Assembly (NCBI GenBank): GCA_904420565.1
Contig: CAJFVV010000058.1
Span: 1-58,505 of the forward strand
From: Candidatus Pseudoscillospira faecavium
GTDB taxonomy: Bacteria > Bacillota > Clostridia > Oscillospirales > Oscillospiraceae
DNA: 58,505 nucleotides
Direction: 5' to 3'
Below the pieces are notes generated by a model that was given only the letters and a program-made list of their open reading frames with translations, made no database searches and had not been told where the DNA came from. Of this stretch, positions 1 to 7,319 are shown piece by piece. The position numbers were made by a program, and so were the translations under genes. The stretch's first letter is position 1, and each line of letters starts with the position of its first letter.

Positions 1-201
1 ATAGGGTTCCTGTTCGGCCTGCTCGGCCATCTGGATGCGCTGGATCAGCCGGTCCAGCCGCAGCCGCACGGTGGGGTACGTCACCCCATACTGCCGGGCC
101 ACCTCCTTCAGCGACCCCGAAGCGAGCACAAAGCGCCGGATAAACGCCAAATCCTCGTCCTCCAATCCGCCCATCCAGGCGGGCAGGATCTCAATGGCCA
201 C
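1..201 (-). CDS. DUF2089 family protein, N-terminal part (cut by window edge)
   Basis: The 67 visible codons start at GTG and run off the left edge. They read as a helix-turn-helix-like segment: an LPAWMGGLEDEDLAFI start, then a serine/glycine turn, LKEVARQYGVTYPTVR and a basic, leucine-rich RLRLDRLIQ. This matches the DUF2089 family as I know it, small putative DNA-binding proteins often encoded beside membrane sensors. The GTG start was chosen because a GGGGTGAGG ribosome site lies just before it and a good promoter lies 26 bases upstream. The C-terminal half is unseen, so partner genes cannot be judged. Confidence 0.75.
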   Translation of the reverse strand, partial: MAIEILPAWMGGLEDEDLAFIRRFVLASGSLKEVARQYGVTYPTVRLRLDRLIQRIQMAEQAEQEPY

Positions 202-226
202 GCGCCTCACCCCTTTCGTTATATTA

Positions 227-255
227 AATATATACTTTCATTTTATTAAAGTCAA
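227..255 (-). promoter_or_regulatory. Sigma-A-type promoter of the DUF2089 gene
   Basis: Read leftwards, the -35 is TTGACT (250-255), then a 17-base spacer, then -10 TATATT (227-232). The GTG start lies about 25 bases downstream of the -10. Confidence 0.65.
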
Positions 256-261
256 GATAAA

Positions 262-275
262 ATTAAAATTTTAAT
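262..275. promoter_or_regulatory. Perfect 14-bp palindrome upstream of the DUF2089 promoter
   Basis: ATTAAAATTTTAAT is its own reverse complement and sits 6 bases upstream of the -35 hexamer. It could be an operator or activator site, possibly for the encoded HTH-like protein itself. AT-rich palindromes also arise by chance, so this is tentative. Confidence 0.3.
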
Positions 276-293
276 ATTATTTCCACGCCAATG

Positions 294-335
294 AAAAAAA
301 ACAGGGGCTGCTCCCAGGCCAGCCCCTGCTTTTTC
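294..335 (-). terminator. Rho-independent terminator after deoC
   Basis: The stem CAGGGGCTG/CAGCCCCTG (302-310 with 320-328) closes a 9-base loop. Read leftwards it is followed by a run of seven U (294-300). It ends the HAD-deoC transcript. Confidence 0.85.
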
Positions 336-382
336 GCCGCAGGTTTGATTCCGCACAGAATTAAACGTGCTGAATATTACTA

Positions 383-1054
383 TTAGTTTTCATTTTCTGC
401 CGTTTCCAGCGCCTGCACAGCCTTGACCACACGGGAGGTGCCCAGGCGGTCGGCCCCCAGCTCCAGAAACCGCGCCGCATCCTCCAGGCTGGCAATGCCG
501 CCGGAAGCTTTTATTTTCAATCCGGGGCGGATATGCGCCTTCATCAGCGCCACATCTTCAAAGGTAGCCCCGCCGCCGCCAAAACCAGTGGAGGTCTTGA
601 TAAAATCTGCCCCGGACCCGGATACCACGTCGCACAGGCGAATCTTTTCCTCCTCTGTCAACAGGCAGGTTTCAATGATGACTTTCAGAATATGCGCTCC
701 GCAGATGCCTTTGACCGCCTTGATTTCCTCGCCAATCCATTCCCAACGCCCGGTTTTCACCCAGCCAAGATTGATTACCATGTCGATCTCCTCCGCCCCG
801 TTTTGCAGGGCATCCTGGGCCTCAAAGCATTTCACATAAGTGGTGCTGTAGCCGTTGGGAAATCCGATCACTGTGCACACCGGCAGATTGCCGTTCAGAT
901 AAGTGGCTGCCGAAGCCACATGGGACGGCGGAATACAGACGCTGGCCACGCCATAGTGCACCCCCTCATCGCATAACTTCTGAATCTGCGGCCAGGATGC
1001 GTCTGGCTTGAGCAGGGTGTGATCCACCGTTTTTAAAAGCTCCCGCACTTCCAT
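383..1054 (-). CDS. deoC: Deoxyribose-phosphate aldolase
   Basis: DeoC splits 2-deoxyribose-5-phosphate into acetaldehyde and glyceraldehyde-3-phosphate in the cytosol, letting deoxynucleoside sugars enter glycolysis. The 223-residue protein is a TIM barrel of normal length. Visible family motifs are [10 protein letters not shown] (substrate-binding Asp), [11 protein letters not shown] (the Schiff-base Lys) and LKIKASGGI (second active-site Lys). The start at 1054 is preferred over an in-frame start six codons earlier because AAGGAGGTC (1061-1069) is spaced 6 bases from it. That ribosome site overlaps the stop of the upstream HAD gene, so the two are co-transcribed and probably coupled. No nucleoside phosphorylase gene is visible nearby. 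Confidence 0.95.
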   Translation of the reverse strand: MEVRELLKTVDHTLLKPDASWPQIQKLCDEGVHYGVASVCIPPSHVASAATYLNGNLPVCTVIGFPNGYSTTYVKCFEAQDALQNGAEEIDMVINLGWVKTGRWEWIGEEIKAVKGICGAHILKVIIETCLLTEEEKIRLCDVVSGSGADFIKTSTGFGGGGATFEDVALMKAHIRPGLKIKASGGIASLEDAARFLELGADRLGTSRVVKAVQALETAENEN

Positions 1055-1068
1055 ATTTATGACCTCCT

Positions 1069-1722
1069 TCACTCCTGCAGCAGGAATTGCTGCAATTCCT
1101 CCGCCGTTTTACACACTGCGACGGCGGCTGAATGTTCCAGTTCTCCCGGCGGCGCAAAATCAAAAAACGCCACGCCGACGCACGGGATACCGCAGGCTGC
1201 AGCTCCCTCCACGTCAAATTTACGGTCGCCCACCATGACGGTCTGCTGCTTTTCAGCGGAACCTATGCCCAAACGTGCAAACGCCTTGCGGATGACATCC
1301 GTCTTTGCTTCGTTTTTTCCGTCGCTGCCGCAGGCTGCATCCAAATAGGGCAAAAAACCGAATTTTTCTGCAATGGGCACCACGCTGCGCTCCGGCTTGG
1401 AAGAGGCAATGGCCAGTTTCCGCCCCTGTTCTTTTAAGCGGCGCAGCAATGGTTCCATACCATCTGCAGCCTTATTTTCCGCCCATCCAATGGTCTCATA
1501 CCGTTCCCGGAATATCTCCACCGCGCGGCGGGCCTCCGCCGGCGTCATTGCACAATAGCGCTCAAAAGAGTCCTGCAGCGGCGGACCCACGAAGCGCAGC
1601 AAAGCGGTATCCGGCAAATCAGGCCGGCCCAGCTTGCTCAGGCTGTAGCGCACGCTTTTAAAAATCCCCTCCCGGGAATCTGTCAATGTACCGTCCAAAT
1701 CGAATAAGATATACTGATACAT
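1069..1722 (-). CDS. HAD-superfamily phosphatase (phosphoglycolate phosphatase-like)
   Basis: A soluble 217-residue haloacid-dehalogenase hydrolase that should remove phosphate from a small metabolite; the substrate cannot be read from sequence. Motif I is [10 protein letters not shown] near the N terminus (nucleophile Asp), motif II is the Ser of IASSKPE, and motif IV is [10 protein letters not shown]. The helical cap between motifs I and II is the subfamily IA type found in Gph and PpaX proteins. The start at 1722 was chosen over an in-frame start 38 codons earlier because the fold begins there and GAGGT lies 7 bases upstream. It is first in a two-gene operon with deoC, suggesting sugar-phosphate housekeeping. 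Confidence 0.85.
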   Translation of the reverse strand: MYQYILFDLDGTLTDSREGIFKSVRYSLSKLGRPDLPDTALLRFVGPPLQDSFERYCAMTPAEARRAVEIFRERYETIGWAENKAADGMEPLLRRLKEQGRKLAIASSKPERSVVPIAEKFGFLPYLDAACGSDGKNEAKTDVIRKAFARLGIGSAEKQQTVMVGDRKFDVEGAAACGIPCVGVAFFDFAPPGELEHSAAVAVCKTAEELQQFLLQE

Positions 1723-1770
1723 GCCATACCTCAGTGTTTCAAAATTAAGGCGCAAACGCCTTGCTGTTTG

Positions 1771-1800
1771 ATTATATCGTAGTTTCCAACGCAAATGCAA
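1771..1800 (-). promoter_or_regulatory. Putative promoter of the HAD-deoC operon
   Basis: The -10 is a perfect TATAAT (complement of 1771-1776). A weak -35 TTGCAT (1795-1800) lies 18 bases away. A small perfect hairpin, AAGGCG/CGCCTT (1747-1762), falls in the leader between promoter and start. Confidence 0.45.
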
Positions 1801-1893
1801 GTCCAAAACACCGCTTCTCCGCTTGTCGATTATCAAGCAAAATCTTTGCTGTTTTTTTACAGCTATCAGCCAGAAAATTTTAAGGCACTTTCA

Positions 1894-1922
1894 TTGACAA
1901 ATCCCAAAAAGCCTTGTAAGAT
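1894..1922 (+). promoter_or_regulatory. Promoter of the zinc-ribbon gene cluster
   Basis: TTGACA (1894-1899), a 17-base spacer and TAAGAT (1917-1922) precede the first zinc-ribbon gene by about 90 bases. The region around it is strongly AT-rich compared with flanking genes. A second possible -10, TTATAAT near 1949, is also present. Confidence 0.5.
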
Positions 1923-2013
1923 AATAGATAATAGAATTTTTATTTTGTTTATAATTTGTTTAGGATTGTCCATTGCATCTGTCTCAAACGGATAAAACTA
2001 GAAAGGAGCAGTT

Positions 2014-2478
2014 ATGGTTTGCCCAAAATGCGGTGCAGAACTTCCTCCGGATTCTGATTTCTGCTCAAATTGCGGAGCTCCCGTTTCTCAGCCAGGCGCA
2101 GCCCCCAATCCGGCCACACACCCACCGGTTACTATTCCGCCTAAGTTTTCTGTCAAAAACGCCGGATCTCACGACCTGTCCGGCATCTGCTGCAATGTTG
2201 GCATTCTTCTCGGTGTCGTCTGTATTATCGTGGGGATCTTCTTTTTCCTGACTTGTTCGAACCCCGTGCGGGAAACTTCTTTCGGTGCTGATTTTTATAC
2301 TTATACATACACCGGCATCGTAGCCGTTGCAGCACTGGCTGCCAAAATCGGCAAGCTGCTTTCACTGATGATGATTGTGCTGGGCATTTTGATTGACTGC
2401 CACTATCTGCCTAAAAAATTCTCCGCACCGAAGCAGTCTCAGGAAAAAGCGCCTGACCAGCCGCCGAAAGCATCATGA
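2014..2478 (+). CDS. Zinc-ribbon membrane protein, two membrane segments
   Basis: A 154-residue protein opening with a zinc ribbon (CPKCG at residue 3, CSNCG at about 18), a proline-rich linker to about 45, then two hydrophobic segments (about 59-80 and 99-125) and a charged C-terminal tail. The zinc ribbon is expected to lie in the cytoplasm. Start supported by AAAGGAGC. Its stop overlaps the next gene's start in ATGA, so the two are translationally coupled. It is first of three consecutive genes whose products all begin with the same kind of ribbon. I do not recognise a specific function; the ribbon may bind metal or mediate protein contacts. Confidence 0.8.
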   Translation: MVCPKCGAELPPDSDFCSNCGAPVSQPGAAPNPATHPPVTIPPKFSVKNAGSHDLSGICCNVGILLGVVCIIVGIFFFLTCSNPVRETSFGADFYTYTYTGIVAVAALAAKIGKLLSLMMIVLGILIDCHYLPKKFSAPKQSQEKAPDQPPKAS

Positions 2479-3131
2479 CACCCAAATTTTGCAGAAAATG
2501 CGGCAAACCGCTGTCCGAAGGCACCGTCTTTTGTCCCCACTGCGGTACAAAATGCGTGACCATTTCCGCACCCGAGCAGCCCGCTTCCGGTGCCGCAGCA
2601 CATATATCCGGCAAAACGACACTGCTTTTTCTGCGCAAAAATCTTTTGCTGGTCATTCTCGCCGCAATCGTTCTGATCGGGGCACTGAGCATTGCTGTAT
2701 ATTTTTCCGGTCGGTGCGCTGTGGACGGCTGCCAGCGCAAAGCAGAATACGGCCGCTATTGTACACAGCACGTCTGCCTTGCCGCAGGCTGCAACAACCG
2801 CCGTATTTCCGGCAGTAACTACTGCAGAATACACACACCGGCCACCCCCTATGCGCAGCTGGATTTGACCTTTTCGGATATCGAGATCGACCACAATTCC
2901 AGCTATACAGTGGCAACGGGCACAGTGACCAATACAGGCAGCCATACCTATTCTTTTGTGCAGGTGCGGGGCGCATTTGAAGACCGCAGCGGCACTGTGG
3001 TGGATACAGACTGGACCTATGCTGTTGGCTCTGAAGGCCTGCGCAGCGGGGAGTCCGCCCAGTTCCGATTGTCGGTTGACCGCAACTTTGATATTACCGA
3101 TTGCACAGTTTCCATTATTGATTACGAATAA
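2475..3131 (+). CDS. Zinc-ribbon, single-pass membrane protein with outer Cys/His knuckles and FxLYD-like domain
   Basis: A 218-residue protein. Residues 6-24 form a zinc ribbon (CRKCG, CPHCG); 54-77 is one membrane segment; 81-120 holds two tandem copies of C-x4-C-x9/10-C-x2-H (one at C81-H99, one at C101-H120); 125-218 looks like an FxLYD-type beta-sandwich (TGTVTNTG, FVQVRGAFED). With the ribbon inside, the knuckles and sandwich would lie outside the membrane. Start overlaps the stop of the upstream gene by four bases. Function unknown. The outer Cys/His pairs are unusual in this setting and are listed as a finding. Confidence 0.8.
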   Translation: MTPKFCRKCGKPLSEGTVFCPHCGTKCVTISAPEQPASGAAAHISGKTTLLFLRKNLLLVILAAIVLIGALSIAVYFSGRCAVDGCQRKAEYGRYCTQHVCLAAGCNNRRISGSNYCRIHTPATPYAQLDLTFSDIEIDHNSSYTVATGTVTNTGSHTYSFVQVRGAFEDRSGTVVDTDWTYAVGSEGLRSGESAQFRLSVDRNFDITDCTVSIIDYE

Positions 3132-3173
3132 CGATAAAAACTTTTAGAGATGTAAGGAAAGGAAGGATTTTAT

Positions 3174-3947
3174 ATGTTCTGTAAAAAATGTGGAAATCCC
3201 TTGGCCGACGATGCAGCGTTCTGTGAAAAATGCGGCACCCCAGTAGCTGACAGTGCACCTGCTGCTCCGGAAGCTTCTGCCCCCGGCGCTTTCCCTGAAG
3301 CGACCGTAACTGCCAGCGCAGCGCCCGAAGCTGCCCCGACTGCCACGCCGGAATCTGCCCCGGCTGCCGCGCCGGTTCCCCCCGCAGGAGGTCCCGTTCC
3401 CGGCGGCGCTGCCGCCCCCGCTGGCGCCGCGGTAAACAATGCAGCGCCTCCCGCCGGTAAAAAGAAAACCGGCCTGATTATCGGTATCATTGTCGCTATT
3501 GTGGTCATTATCTGCATTCTGTTGGCCGTCCTGCTCGGCGGCGGAGGCGGCGGCAACAACAATCCTGCCACTGGCGGAAACGACGTCAGCAATCCGGGCA
3601 CCGGTATCTCCAACATTGCTTCGGATCCGATCGTCGGCAAATGGACACTGGCTGCTACCATCGACAGCGAAAACGACAACGAAGTGACACCTATTTTCTC
3701 TGAGGATGCCTGGGTTGAATTTGAATCCAACGGCTCCGCCACTTTGCGCATCAGTTCCGATCTGGTATATGACTGCACCTGGTCCTATGACAGCGAGATG
3801 ACTGCCGCTTTGGACGAAGGCACTGCGTATGCCATGGAATGCTCTGAACTGCCCAATTTCACCGCCGCCATTACGGAAATCAGCGGAGAAGACGGCTTGT
3901 TTATCATCATCCCCGGCCTGCAATACGGCATGTTCTTCCAGAAATAA
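3174..3947 (+). CDS. Zinc-ribbon, single-pass membrane protein with outer lipocalin-like domain
   Basis: A 257-residue protein with an N-terminal zinc ribbon (CKKCG at 3, CEKCG at 17), an Ala/Pro-rich linker to about 96, one membrane segment (101-121), a glycine/asparagine linker and an outer domain (151-257). That domain starts DPIVGKWTLAA and alternates short beta strands, resembling the small lipocalin-like or DUF5640-like barrels seen in clostridial lipoproteins. Similar folds seem present in the lipoproteins at 6427, the C-terminal half of 7320, and 40001. Ribosome site AAGGAAAGGAAGG. Function is unknown; the family is often found in gut Firmicutes as paralogous sets. Confidence 0.8.
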   Translation: MFCKKCGNPLADDAAFCEKCGTPVADSAPAAPEASAPGAFPEATVTASAAPEAAPTATPESAPAAAPVPPAGGPVPGGAAAPAGAAVNNAAPPAGKKKTGLIIGIIVAIVVIICILLAVLLGGGGGGNNNPATGGNDVSNPGTGISNIASDPIVGKWTLAATIDSENDNEVTPIFSEDAWVEFESNGSATLRISSDLVYDCTWSYDSEMTAALDEGTAYAMECSELPNFTAAITEISGEDGLFIIIPGLQYGMFFQK

Positions 3948-3953
3948 TAACAC

Positions 3954-4010
3954 TGCAGGGCACCTGCCGGAAATCTGTTGTTACAGTTTGCCGGCAGGTG
4001 CCTTGCTGCA
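3954..4010 (+). other. Long intergenic stem-loop without a U-tract
   Basis: GGCACCTGCCGG (3959-3970) pairs perfectly with CCGGCAGGTGCC (3991-4002). Inside it CTGT/ACAG (3975-3978 with 3983-3986) continues the helix, and TGCAG/CTGCA can extend the base. No T-run follows, so it is not a normal intrinsic terminator. It may protect or process the mRNA between the zinc-ribbon gene and the next lipoprotein gene. Confidence 0.6.
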
Positions 4011-4044
4011 TCCAAAGCTACAGAGAGAAAGGAGACGCAAACCC

Positions 4045-5076
4045 ATGAAAAAATTTTATTTGCTTATGGCAGCAGCGGCATTGCTTTTTTCCCTCTCCGC
4101 CTGCAGTCAAAAAGATCCCCCCATTGAAAGCCGCGGTCTGTTCCTGCTTGAGCCAGGCAGCAATTTTGAATATTACAACTCTTTTACCTGGGAAGATGGA
4201 AGCAATCTGTCTGACGAGGAAGCTTTCCTGATTCATGTATATGATATTATCCCCGATGAAGCGGAAAGTGTGGATCTGACCACCGTATCCAGCGATTATA
4301 CCCTGACACTGAACGGCGAAACAACATATGAAAGTCTTTCCAGCGATGACGCGGGCACATTGCTGGCTACCTTTTATACAAGCTGCGGCTATGCAGACCC
4401 GTTGGCAGGGCAGAACATCGCCGCCGGCAGCGACCCTGTCCGCGCCATTTCTGTATTTCAAATCAACAAGGCGGATATCACCGATGACACCACTGCCGCA
4501 TTCACCATCGCCAACAATGATCCTTACAGCTGCACGCTGAATTTCACCCGGGAGGATATTCAGAGCATCGACTTGCTCGACCGGATTTTTGATATCGAAG
4601 AAACGCCAACCGATGCCCAGGCTGCTGCAGCCTATTATCCATATGCTGTCTTCATGTATAGTTTCCTGAGCTATGCCGACGCCAATAACCTGGAAGGATA
4701 TACTTCTGCCATCATTATGACGGAAAAGGCCCGCACCTATGGCGTACCCTCCGCCATCGGCGACTTGGTACTTTTCTCCATTCCGCTGGAGGAACTGAAT
4801 TCCCTGGACGATGGCGCCGAAAACTGCACAGAATATCAGCGCATCAAAACAGCAGCCGCTCTGCCCTCTCTGGATCCTGAAACAGTCAAGCGGGTGCATC
4901 CTGAAATTGCTGATGATGTAGATGCTCTGGAGAGCAACCTCACCACTTGGTGTGAAAGCTTCCGGCGCTATATCAATTCCTACGGTGCAGAGGGTGCTGA
5001 TGAAACCAACAGCGCCCGCAGCGCAGCGCTTACGGCCGCACAGAACATCATTGATTTTTACCAAAGCGATCGTTAA
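4045..5076 (+). CDS. Lipoprotein, paralogue of the one at 8635
   Basis: A 343-residue exported lipoprotein. The signal peptide ends in a lipobox, SLSAC, with Cys20 as the lipid-modified residue. The start at 4045 is fixed by GAAAGGAG and by the signal peptide; an upstream in-frame start would bury it. The mature part shares clear blocks with the lipoprotein at 8635: FLIHVYDIIPDEAE, AGSDPVRAISVFQINKADITDDT, and PSLDPETVKRVHPEI. The first 170 mature residues look like a DUF4352/DUF5067-type beta-sandwich; the remainder is helical. It lies outside the membrane. Function unknown. A strong terminator follows directly. Confidence 0.85.
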   Translation: MKKFYLLMAAAALLFSLSACSQKDPPIESRGLFLLEPGSNFEYYNSFTWEDGSNLSDEEAFLIHVYDIIPDEAESVDLTTVSSDYTLTLNGETTYESLSSDDAGTLLATFYTSCGYADPLAGQNIAAGSDPVRAISVFQINKADITDDTTAAFTIANNDPYSCTLNFTREDIQSIDLLDRIFDIEETPTDAQAAAAYYPYAVFMYSFLSYADANNLEGYTSAIIMTEKARTYGVPSAIGDLVLFSIPLEELNSLDDGAENCTEYQRIKTAAALPSLDPETVKRVHPEIADDVDALESNLTTWCESFRRYINSYGAEGADETNSARSAALTAAQNIIDFYQSDR

Positions 5077-5101
5077 ACAGTATGATTCCCCCATATGCTT
5101 C

Positions 5102-5140
5102 AAACGGGGAGAGCTGTAGAGCTCTCCCCGTTTCTTTTTT
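5102..5140 (+). terminator. Strong rho-independent terminator after the lipoprotein gene
   Basis: A perfect 14-bp stem, AAACGGGGAGAGCT with its complement (5102-5115 with 5120-5133), a GTAG loop and a CTTTTTT tail. Confidence 0.93.
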
Positions 5141-5220
5141 GAAAACAGAAATTTATGATTCCAGACAACTGCTTGCTGCTGGAAACAGCGTTTTCTGCGG
5201 CGCTGCCGCGAAAATCCTAT

Positions 5221-5610
5221 CTATACAGCTTGTTTTTCCTCACGCCTTGCCCACAGCAGCCAGTAGGTCAGCATCCCCAGCACATATGCCGCAACATCCA
5301 GCCAATCGCCGGTACTGCTGGATAAAAAGAGCGGTGTAATGCCCTCCCATACCAGCCCGCACAAAAGTCCCGCTGCTGCAAACTGCAGCGGCGTGTGCAG
5401 GCGCAGATGCGGCCACCGGCTGAAAGAAATCACCAAATTAAGATACGCTGCAAAGGCTATGCCGCCCAGATAATCATTGAAATGGCAGCGCAGCAGATAG
5501 CCCAGCAAAGGCACTGTGACCTCATACTTAATCTGCTGATTGACAGCATACAGCACAAAGGGGATGCAGAAAAACAGCAGATCCCACCGCTGTGTCTTAC
5601 TCAGCCGCAA
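5221..5610 (-). CDS. Small integral membrane protein, start uncertain
   Basis: About 129 residues with four hydrophobic segments: FFCIPFVLYAV, YLGGIAFAAYLNLVI, LQFAAAGLLCGLVW and VAAYVLGMLTYWLL. Acidic and aromatic residues between segments, including GDWLDVAAY, recall VanZ-like or DUF2809-like membrane proteins, but I am not sure of the family. No ATG start exists in frame. I chose TTG at 5610, which overlaps the end of the 26-codon gene at 5601-5681, suggesting translational coupling; an alternative TTG lies at 5658. It lies convergent with the lipoprotein gene at 4045. Function unknown. Confidence 0.6.
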   Translation of the reverse strand: MRLSKTQRWDLLFFCIPFVLYAVNQQIKYEVTVPLLGYLLRCHFNDYLGGIAFAAYLNLVISFSRWPHLRLHTPLQFAAAGLLCGLVWEGITPLFLSSSTGDWLDVAAYVLGMLTYWLLWARREEKQAV

Positions 5611-5681
5611 ATTGCAAAGATCACCAGTGCCACCAGAACAGCACCCACAACGCCCCAAAAGCCCAAGCCATTTCCGTTCAT
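5601..5681 (-). CDS. Possible 26-residue single-pass membrane peptide
   Basis: ATG at 5681 has an excellent GAGGAGGT site 9 bases upstream (5691-5698) and opens a 26-codon frame ending in TGA at 5601. The peptide is MNGNGLGFWG followed by a hydrophobic stretch VVGAVLVALVIFAICG. Either it is a real small membrane protein or a leader that passes ribosomes to the overlapping downstream membrane-protein gene, which has no strong ribosome site of its own. No function can be assigned. Confidence 0.55.
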   Translation of the reverse strand: MNGNGLGFWGVVGAVLVALVIFAICG

Positions 5682-5845
5682 AAACAAGATACCTCCTCTT
5701 GCACTTGTCTTTCTTTTATTATACGGGCAAGCGCGCATCCTGTCAATTGCAGAAGTTCCCAGTCACATTGCTGATATTGTTGTCAAAAACGCCGCTTTTC
5801 ACACAAAGAAGAGCGCTGCTTTTCTTTCTCTTGCCAGATTTTCAC

Positions 5846-6229
5846 TCAAAGCACGTCCCGGCCGTCCTTTTGAGCATTGAACAGCCGGTATTTTTCAAAT
5901 TCATCCAGCATATTCGAAATCATCAGCAGTTCCCGATCCCCATATCGGCTCAGTTGTTCAAAAATTTTTTCCATTTTCAAATTGCGTTCGGTGGACACAT
6001 GCTCTTCAACGCGTTTATGCTCATCTGAAATACCCAGCAGATAATCTGCCGATACATTCAGCACTGCGCTCAGGCGATAAAATGTTTTCAATGCCGGCGC
6101 TTTTCGCCCGGCTTCAATTTCCCACAGGAAATTTCTTGAAATGCCCAGCCGCTCCGCCAGCACCTCCAGGGTCATCCCCTGCAGCCTGCGCTCTGCTTTG
6201 ATCCTGCTGCCCAACTGCGATAGTTTCAT
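5846..6229 (-). CDS. XRE-family transcriptional regulator (1 of 3)
   Basis: A 127-residue cytosolic regulator. Residues 4-62 are a Cro/CI-type helix-turn-helix (RIKAERRLQGMTLEVLAERL, then GISRNFLWEIEAGRKAP). The C-terminal half is a charged helical segment that could dimerise (EKIFEQLSRYGDRELLMISNM). Start at 6229 is preferred over the ATG two codons earlier because AAAGGTG is spaced correctly only for it. It is divergent from the lipoprotein gene at 6427 across a 197-base region with two inverted repeats and a good promoter, so it likely controls that gene and itself. The ligand or signal is unknown. Confidence 0.88.
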   Translation of the reverse strand: MKLSQLGSRIKAERRLQGMTLEVLAERLGISRNFLWEIEAGRKAPALKTFYRLSAVLNVSADYLLGISDEHKRVEEHVSTERNLKMEKIFEQLSRYGDRELLMISNMLDEFEKYRLFNAQKDGRDVL

Positions 6230-6244
6230 ATGCATACACCTTTT

Positions 6245-6337
6245 AGCTGTCTAATTGGTTTATTTTACAGCTTGGAACATAACTCATAAACCATCTATCA
6301 GGTGTAAAATATGCCCATTTTTCTTGCTATTAGATGG
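6245..6337. promoter_or_regulatory. Candidate operator repeats between XRE 1 and the lipoprotein gene
   Basis: AGCTGT (6245-6250) and ACAGCT (6267-6272) form one inverted pair. CCATCTA (6291-6297) and TAGATGG (6331-6337) form another, whose right arm lies within the spacer of the lipoprotein promoter. A protein bound to these could control both directions. Confidence 0.35.
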
Positions 6338-6352
6338 AAAATAGATTATAAT
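6324..6352 (+). promoter_or_regulatory. Promoter of the lipoprotein gene at 6427
   Basis: TTGCTA (6324-6329), a 17-base spacer and a perfect TATAAT (6347-6352). About 75 bases of leader precede the start codon. Confidence 0.65.
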
Positions 6353-6426
6353 AAATAGGGTGTTCTATCCATGAGCCAACTAAAATTCGTGGAGCAGACA
6401 CTCAGATAAATGAGGAGGAAAGAAAT

Positions 6427-6792
6427 ATGAAAAAACTATGGCTTCTCGCTGCAGCGATGGTGCTTGCCCTGTCACTGGCAGCCTGCAGCAGCGGAAAATC
6501 AACCGCGGAAATTGACAATGATCTGCAAGGTGTTTGGTATTGCACCCTCACCGCAGAGGACGTCAGCATCGATGTTGCATACGTCTTCGGCACCGAGAAC
6601 AGCTTTATGCTGATGTCTTCTGTCGATGGTTCGGTTCTGACGGAAGAATACGGCACTTATGAAATCGCCGACGGCGAGATCATTGCCACCAAAGAAAACG
6701 GCGACGAAGTTGTGCTGACCTATTCCTACGCGGGAGACGACATTACTGTGCTTGCTCCCAACGGTATGGAACTCACCTATCTGAATACTTAA
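6427..6792 (+). CDS. Small lipoprotein with lipocalin-like domain
   Basis: A 121-residue exported lipoprotein with a clean lipobox, LSLAAC (Cys20). The mature part is one beta-rich domain: LQGVWYCTLTAEDV, then alternating strands with YGTYEIADGEI and a short NGMELTYL end. The pattern G-x-W at the start and G-x-Y-x-[IV] in the middle is like clostridial DUF5640-type or lipocalin-like lipoproteins and like the lipoprotein at 40001. Ribosome site GAGGAGG. It is divergent from an XRE regulator and followed 54 bases later by a small membrane protein gene. Function unknown. Confidence 0.85.
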   Translation: MKKLWLLAAAMVLALSLAACSSGKSTAEIDNDLQGVWYCTLTAEDVSIDVAYVFGTENSFMLMSSVDGSVLTEEYGTYEIADGEIIATKENGDEVVLTYSYAGDDITVLAPNGMELTYLNT

Positions 6793-6846
6793 TCAATTTA
6801 ACAACACCACAACATCTGCATTTTGAGAAAGGAGGGCTGAATTTTA

Positions 6847-7137
6847 ATGAACGAACAATTCAATTCCAAATTGAATGCATTATTTTCTGCCAGAACGCTC
6901 GATTTGATTGCAAAATATTTGGGACGCGTTCTGCAGCTTTTTGCGGTGATCTTTTTTCTCATTTCCATTGTGTTCTGTCTTGTGATGGCGTTTTCCAGCG
7001 AATTTTTGCTGATGCTGGCACTGTGGCTGATCGTCGGCCCCCTGGTTTCTTTGTTCTGGTCTCTGCTGCTATATGCTTTTGGCCAGGTTGTCAACGACAT
7101 TCACGAAATCAAAGAACACAGCACCCGGCAGCCGTGA
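6847..7137 (+). CDS. Small membrane protein
   Basis: A 96-residue protein with a charged N terminus, two hydrophobic segments (about 30-52 and 55-77) and a polar, charged C-terminal tail (NDIHEIKEH). The first segment reads LFAVIFFLISIVFCLVMAF. A strong GAAAGGAGGG site supports the start. It lies between two lipoprotein genes and is probably co-transcribed with the one at 6427. I do not recognise the family. Confidence 0.75.
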   Translation: MNEQFNSKLNALFSARTLDLIAKYLGRVLQLFAVIFFLISIVFCLVMAFSSEFLLMLALWLIVGPLVSLFWSLLLYAFGQVVNDIHEIKEHSTRQP

Positions 7138-7319
7138 ATCCATCTGCGCAAAGGGATGCCCGCCGATGTCCAGCATCTCTTCAGACCGGAGGATTTCCCC
7201 TGCGCCGGTATAGCCGATTCTGTTTCGCGTTTCCCCGCGTTATGCTGCTTCTGCAAAATGATAAAACAAAGCGTTATCTCATATCCTTGCAAAATTTTTG
7301 AAGAAAAGGAAGATGAGCT

